Origin: Butyrivibrio sp.
Lineage (GTDB): Bacteria > Bacillota > Clostridia > Lachnospirales > Lachnospiraceae
Assembly: GCA_017413105.1 (NCBI GenBank)
Contig: JAFPVA010000204.1
Coordinates: 53,983-117,982 of the forward strand
Direction: 5' to 3'
DNA length: 64,000 bases
Part shown: positions 8,143-18,400 of the stretch, in pieces
Layout of the letters: each line of letters starts with the position of its first letter
Numbering within the stretch: position 1 is the first letter of the stretch
Translations under genes and position numbers: made by a program
Notes under the pieces: generated by a model
What the model saw: only the letters and a program-made list of their open reading frames with translations
Databases searched by the model: none
What the model was told of the DNA's origin: nothing

Positions 8143-9540
8143 ATGGACAATATAGGCAACGAAGGAAAAATTGGCTATTCTTCATCTGTTGAATTTGGAC
8201 CTAGTGACATACTGTATATGTTGAAGGATCTTCCAGATGCATGCTGTATTTTTAAGGTTTTAACAGATCCTTTTGGTACAGTTAAGGATATGCTTTTTCT
8301 ATTTGCGAATGAGAAATATGGTCAGATGGTTGGCAAGACATCTGCAGAGCTGATTGGCAGTACATTCTATAAAACTGTTTCAAATAGAGATGAAGATTGG
8401 ATTAGATATAGCTATCAGGCGGCTATTCTTCGGCAATCATTTATTATGAGGACATATAATTCACAGTTTGACAAATGGTTTGAATTTTGGGCAGTTCCTG
8501 TATATCAAAAAGGGTTTTGCGCATTTATTATTCATGATGTGACAGCTGCCAAGAAAAATGAAGAAGATTCTGCGTTAACATATAATACTAATAAGCTGAT
8601 CATTGACTGCGCGACCGCTGTCTCTTCTGCTGAATTTGGGAAAGGAATCAAGAGAGCTTTAAAGATCATTGGACAAGCTATAGAGGCAGACAGAGTAGAG
8701 GTTATTGAAGTTCAGGATAAGCAGATAGTTGAATCCTATGTGTGGCTTAGCAGTGCAAGAACCTCAGAACTGCCAACTAAGAAGGAATTTGATAAATATG
8801 ATATTGTTTCTATATGGGAGAGCCAGCTAAAAGAGAAGAATATCGTTGTTATAAATGATACGGCGACGCTCTTGGATACGCAGGAATCCTTTTATCATAA
8901 AGTTCTGGCAGGTAAAATTTCCAGATATATAGTGGTAAGGTTAAAGGATAAGCAGGATGTTATAGGATATCTTATCGCTGATAATCATTCAAACGAACTT
9001 TCCATTAATGTTGCAGATGTTTTGGAATCCGCAGCAATCTTCTTTGCTGCAGAGATGCGGAACCGGGCTCTTACAAATGAGATGATGTATATGGGAAGTC
9101 ACGATTCACTTACAGGACTTGGCAATAGGTATGCTCTTAATCAGACGCTTCTGATCTTGTCCGAAATGTCAACGAGTGTAGGCGTGTGCTACTCTGATAT
9201 CAATGGACTTAAGGTATATAATGATGAGAAGGGGCATGCTACAGGAGACGAGCTTATTAAAGAAACTGCAAAGATTTTTGCTTCTGTTTTTAAAAAGAAA
9301 TTTAGTTATAGAATTGGAGGAGATGAATTCATAGCAATTGTACCAGAGGTAGATGAAGATATATTTAGTGCTATGGTGGAAAAACTTAAACAGAAAATAA
9401 AGAAAATATCCATTTCGATTGGGGCGGTGTGGTCAGATGATTCTAAGCAGATCAATTCCCTGATTAAAAATGCCGATGAAGCAATGTATGTAAGTAAAGC
9501 TGAGTACTATAAAACCCACGAGAGAAGGCATAATACATAA
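8143..9540 (+). CDS. Diguanylate cyclase with PAS-like and GAF-like sensor domains
   Basis: A soluble protein of about 465 residues that should make cyclic di-GMP. An N-terminal PAS-like domain (about residues 20-140) is followed by a GAF-like domain (about 150-300) and a C-terminal GGDEF domain with the intact motif RIGGDEF at 392-396 and the substrate-binding SDINGLKVYND segment. No RxxD inhibitory site is evident just before GGDEF. There are no membrane segments, so it probably senses an internal signal. The frame opens at ATG 8128, but ATG 8143 has GGAG seven bases upstream and is preferred. It ends at a bidirectional terminator shared with pta. Confidence 0.85.
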   Translation: MDNIGNEGKIGYSSSVEFGPSDILYMLKDLPDACCIFKVLTDPFGTVKDMLFLFANEKYGQMVGKTSAELIGSTFYKTVSNRDEDWIRYSYQAAILRQSFIMRTYNSQFDKWFEFWAVPVYQKGFCAFIIHDVTAAKKNEEDSALTYNTNKLIIDCATAVSSAEFGKGIKRALKIIGQAIEADRVEVIEVQDKQIVESYVWLSSARTSELPTKKEFDKYDIVSIWESQLKEKNIVVINDTATLLDTQESFYHKVLAGKISRYIVVRLKDKQDVIGYLIADNHSNELSINVADVLESAAIFFAAEMRNRALTNEMMYMGSHDSLTGLGNRYALNQTLLILSEMSTSVGVCYSDINGLKVYNDEKGHATGDELIKETAKIFASVFKKKFSYRIGGDEFIAIVPEVDEDIFSAMVEKLKQKIKKISISIGAVWSDDSKQINSLIKNADEAMYVSKAEYYKTHERRHNT

Positions 9541-9545
9541 GAAAA

Positions 9546-9586
9546 AGAGCTATCGTACGCTTTGGTTACGATAGCTCTAAATTTTT
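9546..9586. terminator. Bidirectional terminator between the GGDEF gene and pta
   Basis: Perfect 12-bp arms at 9546-9557 and 9567-9578 are followed by AAATTTTT on the + strand, with a run of A's before the hairpin giving T's on the minus strand. It lies between two convergent genes. Confidence 0.85.
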
Positions 9587-9590
9587 GTTA

Positions 9591-10574
9591 TTATGCCAAA
9601 GAAGCAGTAATGATTGCCATTGAATATACTTCTATAGCGTTGCAACCACGAGAAAGGTCATTGATAGGTGCATTAAGACCAAGAAGAATTGGTCCGTAAG
9701 CCTCGAAATTACCCATACGCTGAGCAATCTTATAGCCGAGGTTGCCGGCATTGATATCAGGGAAGATAAAGGTGTTTGCGTGACCTGCAACAGGTGAACC
9801 GGGAGCTTTCTGCTTAGCTACACGAGGAGAAACAGCTGCATCGAACTGAAGCTCTCCATCGATAGGAATTTCAGGATATTTCTCCTGAGCCTTCTTAGTA
9901 GCATTCTGCATCTTGGTTACTGTATCATCCTTAGCAGATCCCTTTGTTGAGAATGAAAGGAATGCAACCTTTGGATTAACGCCAAATCTCTGAGCACAAT
10001 TAACAGTTTCGCCACAGATCTCAACAAGCTCATCCTCGTTAGGATTGATATTGATACCGCAGTCAGCCATAGCGATAACTTCGTTCTCCCCTGTTGCTGA
10101 AGGACGAACCAGGATGAAGCATGAAGAAACGATGGTGTTCTCCGGCTTTGTCTTGATAATCTGAAGAGCAGGACGAACTGTATCAGCAGTTGAATATGTT
10201 GCTCCGCCAAGAAGACAATCGCCAAGGCCCATCTTTACAAGCATTGTTCCGAAATAGTTGGTCTGCTTAAGAATCGGGATAGCCTTCTCAGGTGTCATTC
10301 CCTTGCTCTTTCTGAGTTCGCAGAACTGCTCAACCATTTCATCAAATTTGTCATAGTTTTCAGGATCAATAATCTGTGCGCCTCTAATGTTGTAGCCTGC
10401 ATCCTCTGCAGATTTATTGATTTCATCAGGGTTTCCTAAAAGAATAGGTTTGAGAAAATTGCCAGCAAGAAGTCTGGAAGCAGCCTCAAGAATTCTTGGA
10501 TCAGAACCTTCAGGGAAGACGATAGTCTTAGGGTCTGCCTTTAACTTCTGTATCATATCACCAAATCCGTACAT
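9591..10574 (-). CDS. pta: Phosphate acetyltransferase
   Basis: A 327-residue Pta of the short (catalytic domain only) type. It converts acetyl-CoA and phosphate to acetyl phosphate and CoA, the first half of the Pta-AckA route that yields ATP and acetate. It begins with the family start FPEGSDPRILEAA and contains the conserved GGATYSTADTVRPALQ and SFSTKGSA segments and the C-terminal PINDLSRGC. Length equals that of other clostridial enzymes. An AAGGAGG site precedes the ATG. ackA is not adjacent and is not in the window. A cre-like site lies 41-54 bp upstream of the start, so carbon-catabolite control is possible. Confidence 0.95.
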   Translation of the reverse strand: MYGFGDMIQKLKADPKTIVFPEGSDPRILEAASRLLAGNFLKPILLGNPDEINKSAEDAGYNIRGAQIIDPENYDKFDEMVEQFCELRKSKGMTPEKAIPILKQTNYFGTMLVKMGLGDCLLGGATYSTADTVRPALQIIKTKPENTIVSSCFILVRPSATGENEVIAMADCGININPNEDELVEICGETVNCAQRFGVNPKVAFLSFSTKGSAKDDTVTKMQNATKKAQEKYPEIPIDGELQFDAAVSPRVAKQKAPGSPVAGHANTFIFPDINAGNLGYKIAQRMGNFEAYGPILLGLNAPINDLSRGCNAIEVYSMAIITASLA

Positions 10575-10614
10575 ATATTTTTTCCTCCTTAGAATCGATC
10601 AGGTTTTAATTTTA

Positions 10615-10628
10615 TGTAAGCGCTTCCA
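10615..10628. promoter_or_regulatory. cre-like (CcpA) site upstream of pta
   Basis: TGTAAGCGCTTCCA matches the catabolite-responsive element consensus TGWAANCGNTNWCA at all but one position. It lies 41-54 bp before the pta start codon. In Bacillus subtilis pta and ackA are activated by CcpA through upstream cre sites, so the placement makes sense. Whether it activates or represses here depends on the promoter position, which is not clear. Confidence 0.5.
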
Positions 10629-10859
10629 TTTTAATACCATAAAAAACAAAAAAAATTGATTTCACTCAAATTTGGTAAAAAATATAGTAAATATTTATAA
10701 AAAAGATTGACTATTTTTTAACCATCCTATTAATTTTAGCTATCTCTTTTGCATTAAAATACATCATGTGCTAATGTAAGAGTGCTGATGTCATATACAG
10801 ACATGATATTTGCATCCCGCTATACAGGGTACTTTGACAGATGAAAGGAACAAATAAAT

Positions 10860-11096
10860 ATGAACATGAATCCAATGTTGCTTATGCAGCTTCAGCAGAG
10901 GCTTGGCTTATTTCAGCAGGACCATCCAAAGGTCATTCCATTTTTCCAGGCAGTTGGTGCGAATGCAGTTACTGAAGGAACGGTTTTCGCTGTAAAAGTA
11001 ACTACACCTGATGGAAAAGTATTGGAGTCAAATATCAAGCTTACAGCTAATGATATTGAGACAATAAATATGATGAAAAACGCAAACAACCAGTAA
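10860..11096 (+). CDS. Small conserved-looking hypothetical protein
   Basis: A 78-residue protein with no signal peptide or membrane segment. The N-terminus is rich in Met and Gln (MNMNPMLLMQLQQRLGLFQQ), then a compact region ending in a strand-like VKVTTPDGKVLESNIKLT. I do not recognise a family. It is likely real: AAAGGA lies about ten bases upstream, an intrinsic terminator follows directly, and codon use matches its neighbours. It stands alone between pta and a membrane-protein gene that points the other way. About 280 bp upstream of it are AT-rich and hold the cre-like site and the two promoters. Confidence 0.6.
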   Translation: MNMNPMLLMQLQQRLGLFQQDHPKVIPFFQAVGANAVTEGTVFAVKVTTPDGKVLESNIKLTANDIETINMMKNANNQ

Positions 11097-11105
11097 ATGA
11101 AAAGT

Positions 11106-11144
11106 ACGCCAAAGAATAACTCTTGATATTCTTTGGCGTTTTTA
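11106..11144. terminator. Bidirectional terminator
   Basis: Perfect 13-bp arms at 11106-11118 and 11127-11139 followed by a T-run (TTTTTATTT). It lies between the small gene ending at 11096 and the convergent gene ending at 11146, so it probably serves both. Confidence 0.88.
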
Positions 11145-11145
11145 T

Positions 11146-11760
11146 TTATCGTAAAGTTTTTTCGTAATATCCGCCTTTATTTATGAACCCTGTTTTTTCA
11201 AGATAATCCTTGTGGTGATCATCAGCGCCTCTGTATATAGCTGTCTTTATGCCTTCGCCTGGAAGCTTCGAGAACAGAAATTTTCCGATTGAGAAGTCTC
11301 GGTATTCGGGAATTGAGTAGTCAAGAACTATTTCCAGATTATCGCTGTTTCTTTTTCCAAGTAAAATTCCTGCGGGTTTTCCTTCGTTACATATTACGAA
11401 GGAACTGTTTACTTCACTGAAATCCAGGGAGATACCGGGAAAACATTTTTTGATATCTTCCTCATATTTTTTGATAGTGTATTGCAAAAGGCTGTCGCTT
11501 ACATCGGTCTTAACAAAGGCGTATTCAACGCCGCTCTTTCGGCTCATTTTTATCAGATAGTATATGTTTATCAGCACAAGACATATATTCATGATGGCCG
11601 TAGGATAGGAATGAATAATGAATGCGTATATGGTGAAAATAATACTTCCGATGGAGTTGACGACGCGAAGCTTGAAAACGGATACCATGAGAAATGATAT
11701 CAGAACAAGAGAAGAACCAATGTAGCCGATTGCTTCGATTATTATCTTACTGGTTTCCAT
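11146..11760 (-). CDS. Membrane protein with C-terminal acetyltransferase-like domain
   Basis: A 204-residue protein. Residues about 8-75 hold three hydrophobic segments resembling the YgjV-type small membrane domain. Residues about 80-204 look like a degenerate GNAT N-acetyltransferase fold: ICNEGKPAGILLGKR is like a central GNAT strand, and the end has the typical pattern of an aromatic residue plus KTGF (LEKTGFINKGGYYEK). The start ATG has AGAGG upstream. Substrate and role are unknown. It is divergent from the fucosidase gene and convergent with the small gene at 10860. Confidence 0.65.
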   Translation of the reverse strand: METSKIIIEAIGYIGSSLVLISFLMVSVFKLRVVNSIGSIIFTIYAFIIHSYPTAIMNICLVLINIYYLIKMSRKSGVEYAFVKTDVSDSLLQYTIKKYEEDIKKCFPGISLDFSEVNSSFVICNEGKPAGILLGKRNSDNLEIVLDYSIPEYRDFSIGKFLFSKLPGEGIKTAIYRGADDHHKDYLEKTGFINKGGYYEKTLR

Positions 11761-11929
11761 ATTAACCTCTTTAAATAAATGAAATTACGATAATTATTCT
11801 CGTACTAAGAATGTACCATATATTTATCATAATAGGCAATGGCAAAAACTGATGAGATTATTGTGTTTCAGGTATGATAAAATATGAATAAATTGCGGGG
11901 AATTATAAACCAGTTTGAAGGAGTATAGC

Positions 11930-13411
11930 ATGACAAAGGAAGAGTATTTAAAAGAAATTGATCAAGTAGTTGAAAAGGGCAAATACAGCGCAGATTGGGA
12001 GTCTTTATCAAAGCATCAGACTCCTGAATGGTTTAAGGGCGCAAAATTTGGAATATTCATTCACTACGGTATTTATAGTGTGCCGGGATATGGTAATGAG
12101 TGGTATTCCAGAAATATGTACAATAAGATAAACCGCGAGTTCAAGCACCATATTGAGACCTACGGCTCTCAGAAGGATTTCGGATACAAGGATTTCATCC
12201 CTATGTTCAAAGCAGAGAATTTCGATGCGGACAGATGGATAAAGACTTTTAAGGACGCCGGGGCACGCTATGTTGTTCCTGTAATGGAGCACCATGACGG
12301 ATTTGCAATGTATGATACGGAGTTTAACAGGTGGAATGCAGCAAATATGGGGCCAAAGAGAAATATTGGCGGCGAACTTAAAGAAGCCTGCGAAAAGCAG
12401 GGGCTTGTTTTCTGCGGCTCTTCACACCGTGCTGAGCATTATTTTTTCATGAACCTTGGCCGTACATTTGACAGTGATGTAAATGATGAGGAATACGCAG
12501 ATTTTTACGGACCGGCAGTTCTTTGCCCTGAGTGGGAGAAGGATGATGACTTTACAAAGAATACTGAAGATCCTCATTCAAAGGGCGCTAGTAAGGAATG
12601 GCTCGAGGATTGGATGGTAAGGACTGCTGAGCTTATCGACAGATATAAGCCGGCTATGCTCTATTTTGACTGGTGGATCCAGAACCATTCTTTCAAACCA
12701 TATCTTAAGAAGCTCTGCGCATATTATTACAACCGCGCAGCTGAATGGGGAAAAGAGGTTACTATCTGCTACAAGCATCATGCTTTTCCGCCGGATGTAG
12801 CGACTTTTGACGTGGAAAGAGGAGCTCTGACAGAGATTTCTCCAAGATATTGGCAGACAGATACCGCCATCGGAAACAGATCCTGGGGTTATATAAAGGA
12901 TAACGAGTTCAAGAGCGGATATAAGCTTGTTTGCGACCTTATTGACGCAGTCAGCAAAAATGGTAATTTCCTTCTTAATCTTGGACCAAAGCCTGACGGA
13001 ACCTTTACAGAAGAGGATGAAAGAGCTCTTTCGGAGATTGGTGCATGGCTTTCAAAGAATGGAGAGGGAATCTACGATACTTCATATTGGAGTCAGTATA
13101 AGGAAGGAGAATCTGTTATTTCCAGTGGCTCCTTCAGCGATTATGCCGAGGTTCCGTATACTGCTGCGGATTACAGATTCACTTACAAAAATGGGTGTAT
13201 TTATGCCTTCTGGATGCGTCCGGCGGAGCAGGATGCCAGGATCAAGGCTTTCAAGAGACTTCCTATGAGGGATATGCTGATAGATGAGGTGACTCTTCTT
13301 TCAACCGGAGAGAAGCTTACTTTCGAAAGAACTGAAGAGGAAATGATAATCAAGGCATCTGAGAGCTTTAAGTCAGATATGCCTATCTGTTTCAAGATAA
13401 AGCTTTCCTGA
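11930..13411 (+). CDS. Alpha-L-fucosidase, GH29
   Basis: A 493-residue GH29 retaining alpha-L-fucosidase, which removes terminal fucose from oligosaccharides or glycopeptides. The N-terminus has the family pattern WFKGAKFGIFIHYGIYSVP, then VVPVMEHHDGFAMYD (His-His-Asp-Gly fucose-binding segment). The likely nucleophile is Asp247 in MLYFDWW. There is no signal peptide, so it acts in the cytoplasm on imported sugars. The ATG at 11930 follows GAAGGAG; a TTG at 11915 is in frame but less likely. It is the first gene of a run with nagA, an unknown gene and GH38, 88 bp before nagA, pointing to fucosylated mannose/GlcNAc glycans. Confidence 0.92.
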   Translation: MTKEEYLKEIDQVVEKGKYSADWESLSKHQTPEWFKGAKFGIFIHYGIYSVPGYGNEWYSRNMYNKINREFKHHIETYGSQKDFGYKDFIPMFKAENFDADRWIKTFKDAGARYVVPVMEHHDGFAMYDTEFNRWNAANMGPKRNIGGELKEACEKQGLVFCGSSHRAEHYFFMNLGRTFDSDVNDEEYADFYGPAVLCPEWEKDDDFTKNTEDPHSKGASKEWLEDWMVRTAELIDRYKPAMLYFDWWIQNHSFKPYLKKLCAYYYNRAAEWGKEVTICYKHHAFPPDVATFDVERGALTEISPRYWQTDTAIGNRSWGYIKDNEFKSGYKLVCDLIDAVSKNGNFLLNLGPKPDGTFTEEDERALSEIGAWLSKNGEGIYDTSYWSQYKEGESVISSGSFSDYAEVPYTAADYRFTYKNGCIYAFWMRPAEQDARIKAFKRLPMRDMLIDEVTLLSTGEKLTFERTEEEMIIKASESFKSDMPICFKIKLS

Positions 13412-13499
13412 TGGAATAATTCAAGTGGACAGTTTTTTCAGCGCCTTCAGAACGATCTGAAGCAGGATTGATACGAAAAAAGATAACTCGAGGACAGTT

Positions 13500-14654
13500 A
13501 TGGTTATAAAGGGTGCATTTGTTTACACAAAAGAGCATGGGTTTGAGAAAAAAGATATCATAACGGATGGTATTGCAATTGGTAAGCTATACTCGTCATC
13601 TGCAGATGATTTAAATATGAATGAAAGCTCGGAGGAAATTATTGATGCTGAAGGACTTTATGCCATTCCCGGATTGGTGGATATCCATTTCCATGGGGCA
13701 ATGGGGCATGATTTTTGTGATGCAGATGCTGAAGGACTTGAGGAAATTGCAAGATATGAAGCAAGGAACGGAATTCTTGCAATTTGCCCTGCAACCATGA
13801 CCTATAATGAAGAAATCCTTCAGGGAATCATGGACTGTGCTGCGGCTTTTTCTCCTAAAGAGGATATGGCAGAACTGGTTGGTATAAATATGGAAGGCCC
13901 CTTTATAAGTCCTAAGAAGATTGGTGCCCAGAACCCCAAATACCTTATGGAACCGGATATTTCGATGTTTAGAAGGTTAAATGAAAGGGCAAAGGGGCTC
14001 ATTAAACTTGTGGATATCGCACCGGAGCTTTCCAGGAGCATGGATTTTATCAAGGAGCTTTCGGGAGAAGTAAATGTTTCCGTAGCTCATACGGCCTGCG
14101 ATTACGATACAGCTATCAAAGCCTTTGAGAATGGTGCACGCCATATAACACATCTTTTTAATGCTATGCCGGGACTTACTCATAGGGAGCCGGGACCAAT
14201 CAGGGCAGCTATGGAAAAAGGTGCAGAAGCGGAAATAATCGCAGATGGTGTCCACATTCATCCTTCCATGGTGAGATTTGCATTTGAGAACTTTCCTGAG
14301 GATAAGATGATACTTATTGCGGACAGCATGGAGGCTACAGGACTTCCGGATGGTGAATACCAGCTTGGCGGACAGAAAGTAACTGTCACCGGTAAGAAGG
14401 CAGTTTTAACTGAGCATCCGGAAACTATTGCCGGTAGCGCATCCAATCTTTTTGATTGCATGAAATCCGCAATTGGCATGGGTATCGAAAAAGAGGCTGC
14501 TATCAGGGCGGCTTCTGAAAACCCGGCAAAGGCAATAGGAATTGATGATAAATACGGCTGTATTGCCGACGGCTATGTTGCGAATATTGTCCTTGTTGAT
14601 GAGGATCTCACCATCAGGTATATCATCAACAGAGGGAAACTGATGGAATTATAA
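13500..14654 (+). CDS. nagA: N-acetylglucosamine-6-phosphate deacetylase
   Basis: A 384-residue NagA of the amidohydrolase superfamily. It removes acetate from GlcNAc-6-phosphate, giving glucosamine-6-phosphate for NagB (38961-39692 in this window). Visible landmarks are the metal-binding PGLVDIHFHG near residue 60, GINMEGPFISP (metal Glu), the HITHLFNAM segment and the catalytic Asp in LIADSMEATG. Length is typical. The start has GAGGA upstream. It lies between fucosidase and GH38 mannosidase genes, as expected for breakdown of N-glycan-type sugars. A small hairpin (CTTCAG/CTGAAG) in the 88-bp gap before it has no T-run. Confidence 0.93.
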   Translation: MVIKGAFVYTKEHGFEKKDIITDGIAIGKLYSSSADDLNMNESSEEIIDAEGLYAIPGLVDIHFHGAMGHDFCDADAEGLEEIARYEARNGILAICPATMTYNEEILQGIMDCAAAFSPKEDMAELVGINMEGPFISPKKIGAQNPKYLMEPDISMFRRLNERAKGLIKLVDIAPELSRSMDFIKELSGEVNVSVAHTACDYDTAIKAFENGARHITHLFNAMPGLTHREPGPIRAAMEKGAEAEIIADGVHIHPSMVRFAFENFPEDKMILIADSMEATGLPDGEYQLGGQKVTVTGKKAVLTEHPETIAGSASNLFDCMKSAIGMGIEKEAAIRAASENPAKAIGIDDKYGCIADGYVANIVLVDEDLTIRYIINRGKLMEL

Positions 14655-14688
14655 GCGTGCTGGATATAAGATGATTGAGGAAAGCCTT

Positions 14689-15351
14689 ATGGATACAATT
14701 GTGTTTGAATATGCTCCTGTTATTTTCATGGATAAAAAAGAGCCATTTGGCATAAAAAAGGTTGGATTCACGCAGTATTTTGAGGACGGGGCGAGAAGTA
14801 ATTCTTTTAATCGCAGCTTTGATTTCAAGAACTTTGATGGAGCAGTAACTGTTCTGGAATACGTTTATTATCTGGATTATGACATTCAGCATCTCTATGA
14901 TCTTGAGCATATCTGGGTTTATCTGGATGATAAAGGAGATGTTGTGGGTGCAGAAGGCAGTTATCATGGCAGGTTCTTAAATGCGATGAACAGGACTTTT
15001 GAAGGACAAAAGTTTCGGGAAGGGAAAAGAATAGTGATGTACTCCCAGCCCGGAAAGCATGCCTTTTTTTCTGATCCAAGACTCATGTATCTGTATTCCG
15101 AACTATATACTTCCTGCGACAGACTGGCGGGTATAAGCGGACTTGATGCACCGGAACGTTTTGCTAAAGATATTGACTGCAGCGAAAGCGACAATCAGAA
15201 GGTTATTAGCTATATAAGAAAGAACTTTAGGTTTGTGCCCAGCATGGAGTTTGAAGAACATGAGATTTCCAAGGATGATTATATGGACTGGGAAGATTTG
15301 GCAAACAAAATTCCGGACTATATTAGGACCGAACTGGCCAAAATTGTTTGA
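14689..15351 (+). CDS. Unknown protein in the glycan operon
   Basis: A protein of 220 residues that I cannot assign. It has no signal peptide or membrane segment. It contains aromatic and acidic stretches such as VFEYAPVIFMD, a central DLEHIWVYLDDKGDVVGAEGSYHGRF, and YSQPGKHAFF. The shape loosely recalls eukaryotic VPS62-like and other lipid or glycan-associated beta-rich proteins, but this is weak. The ATG at 14689 has GAGGA eight bases upstream; an in-frame ATG at 14671 has no good site. It is tightly placed 34 bp after nagA and 54 bp before GH38, so it very likely belongs to the same glycan-breakdown unit. Confidence 0.6.
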   Translation: MDTIVFEYAPVIFMDKKEPFGIKKVGFTQYFEDGARSNSFNRSFDFKNFDGAVTVLEYVYYLDYDIQHLYDLEHIWVYLDDKGDVVGAEGSYHGRFLNAMNRTFEGQKFREGKRIVMYSQPGKHAFFSDPRLMYLYSELYTSCDRLAGISGLDAPERFAKDIDCSESDNQKVISYIRKNFRFVPSMEFEEHEISKDDYMDWEDLANKIPDYIRTELAKIV

Positions 15352-15405
15352 AATAATGAATGATATGTCCTCGGTTATGCCGAGGATCGTTATGACAGGT
15401 GGTAG

Positions 15406-18400
15406 ATGAGTACAAGAACAGAGACATTGGAACAATTGGACAAAACTGTTGAGACCCTTAAAAACCGCATGTTTGGAGAAAGAATATCTCTGGACTTATG
15501 TATGGATGAAGCGGGGCTTCGTTATAAAAAGGTCCCCTATGGCCATAGAGATGAGGTTATGGGGGATTATTTATCCTGGGAAAGATTTCCTGTGGGTGGA
15601 AAATGGGGAACCAGAGATGGACACTATCTGTTTAGGGTCAAGGTAGTGATTCCTGAGAAGTTTTCGGGAAAAGAGGTGTTCTTTTTCCTATCAACGGGAG
15701 CAGATGATATCTGGAATACTGATAATCCTCAGATGCTGGTGTATATAAACGGGATCAGACGCTGCGGAATGGATATGAATCACAACTGTCTGTGTATTTT
15801 TGGAAAAGAGGATTGGGAAAAAGGCACAGAAAGACTTGTGGATATTGCTATTTATGCTTATTCCAACCTTGCGGAGAATGAAAATCTTCTTAATATGGAA
15901 ATAGCAGCTCTGGAGGAATCGGCTAAAAAGCTCTATTTTGACATGATTGTGCCTCTGGATGCCGCCAAGGAGTTTGATAACAGTGACGATGATAAAAAAG
16001 CGGATGTTATCATAAAAGAGCTGATAAAAGCTGCTGAGATTTCACAAAATGGCGCAGGAGAGGATGGACTTATAGAGGAGGCTTCGAAGTATCTTTTAAC
16101 TAGTCTATATGGAAAAGGTGACAATCCTGCTACTGTGGCAAGTGTTGGCCATACTCATATTGATGTGGCATGGAAATGGCAGCTTAAGCAGACCAGAGAA
16201 AAGGTTATAAGAAGCTATTCGACTGTAATGGAGCTTATGAAACGATACCCGGAGTATCTTTTTATGGCCAGTACTCCGCAGATGTATGAGTTTGTCCGTG
16301 AAGAAGAGCCGGAATTGTTTGAGGAAATAAAGGAGAAGGTAAAAGAAGGGCGTTTTGAGCCGGAAGGAGCAATGTGGCTTGAAGCGGATTGCAATCTTAC
16401 AAGTGGAGAGTCTCTTGTCCGCCAGATTCTTTATGGAAAGCGGTATTTTGAGCATGTATTTGGCATAAAAAGCGATATCTTGTGGCTTCCGGATGTTTTT
16501 GGCTACAGTGCAGCGATGCCGCAGATTCTGAAAAAAAGTGGAATACGTGCCTTTATCACGACAAAGCTTGCCTGGAATGATACCAACAGGATGCCCCATG
16601 ACCTTTTCTTCTGGAAGGGTATTGATGGCACTAATATTCCGGCTTATATAATCTCTACCTGTGATTATGCTAAGGCTGATGAAGCAATGAAGACCGGAAA
16701 TCGCCTGGAATATACCTATAATGGCAGACAGAATGCCTCACAGATCATGGGGACCTGGCGTGCATTCCGGGAGAAGCACGTGACGGATGAAGTGCTTACC
16801 TGCTATGGCTTCGGGGATGGCGGCGGCGGTCCTACCTGGGAGATGCTTGAAATGGACAGGCGGCTGAAACTTGGCGTTCCCGGCGTTCCTAAGACCAGAC
16901 AGGAGTCAGTTACAAAGTTTATGGATAAACTCCTCGAAAGGGTCTCTGACAGTAAGGATATGCCTCTTTGGAATGACGAGTTATATCTTGAATATCATAG
17001 AGGAACATATACCTCTATGGGGCAGAACAAGAAATATAACAGAAAACTGGAGCTTCTTTTGAAGGAGGCGGAGATTTTAGCTGTTTGCGCTAATGTTTCT
17101 GCGGGTGCTAAGTATCCGGAGAAAGAGCTTATGGATGCCTGGAAGATTCTGATGCTCAACCAGTTTCATGATATTTTGCCCGGGTCTTCTATAGAAGAAG
17201 TTTATGAAGATTCGAAGAAACAGTATGAAGAGGCAATTGCTATCACACAGGGAATTATTGATAGTGCGGCAGATGCTCTTTGCAATGAAATTGATATAAA
17301 GGAACGGGAGAAATCCGAGTCAGGATTATCCAATGAGGAACTTGCAGATGGCTCTTTATGCGTTTCTACGCCCTTTTACGAGGCGAAGTTTGATCAGAAC
17401 GGTGAAATAGTAAGCCTTTATGATAAGGAGCTAAAAAGGGAACTCAGGAATCCTTTGGATGCTCCTTTTAACAGGTTGATTGCATTCGAAGACAAGCCAA
17501 AGGATTATGATGCCTGGAATATCGATTCAGATTTTGAAAATGTTTCCTGGAACCTTGATAAAGCGGAAAAAATAGAAGTCAATGCCCCGGAAGGGGATGA
17601 GGCGTCGCTCTGGATCAGTGTTGAGATTTCCAGAAAATTCAGGAATTCAGACATTCATCAGAGTATTGTATTTAATGCAGACAGCAGAAGAATAGATTTC
17701 ATTACAAAAGCAGACTGGCACGAGCATCAGACTCTATTAAAGGCTGCGTTTCCTGTTGCGGTGGAATCAAAGGAAATATGCTGTGAAATCCAGTATGGAA
17801 GCTTAAAGAGAAAGCTGACAAGGGATAATAGTTTTGAAAGGGCAAAATTTGAGTGTTGCGCACACAAGTGGATTGATATAACTGATGACAGCGGTGATTT
17901 TGGCGTTGCAATTCTCAATGACTGCAAGTATGGCTATGATGCGAAAGAAAAACTCATGAGGCTGACGCTTATTAAATCAGGTATTTTCCCGAATCCCAAT
18001 GCGGATCAGGGGATTCATGAGTTTACATATTCTCTTTTACCTCATAAAGGAGATCTGACGGAAGGAAAGGTTATAGAGGAGGCCAGAGCGCTCAATTTCG
18101 GGTCGCATTATTATGCGCCAAAGAAGTTTGAACCTTCTTTTGAAGCTTTGCCCGGAACTCATGCTCAGAAAAGTGCGACCATAAGATTCTTGGAGGAATG
18201 CGAAAAAGGCCTGGTAGAACTGACAGATGCCCGTGGCATTTTTATTGAGGCGATAAAAATGGCTGAGGATGGTAGAGATATTGTTGTAAGGATGTACGAA
18301 GGCTACGGAAGAGAGACTAATGCTAATGTTAAGCTTTTTAAGGACTATGATATTTGCCCTAAAGAAGTGGCTATCTGTGATCTTTTGGAGAACTGTATCG

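Noticed and set aside
16105-16599. A 164-codon open frame on the minus strand inside the GH38 gene
   Set aside because: The + strand frame encodes clear catalytic motifs of GH38; the minus frame has no recognisable features.
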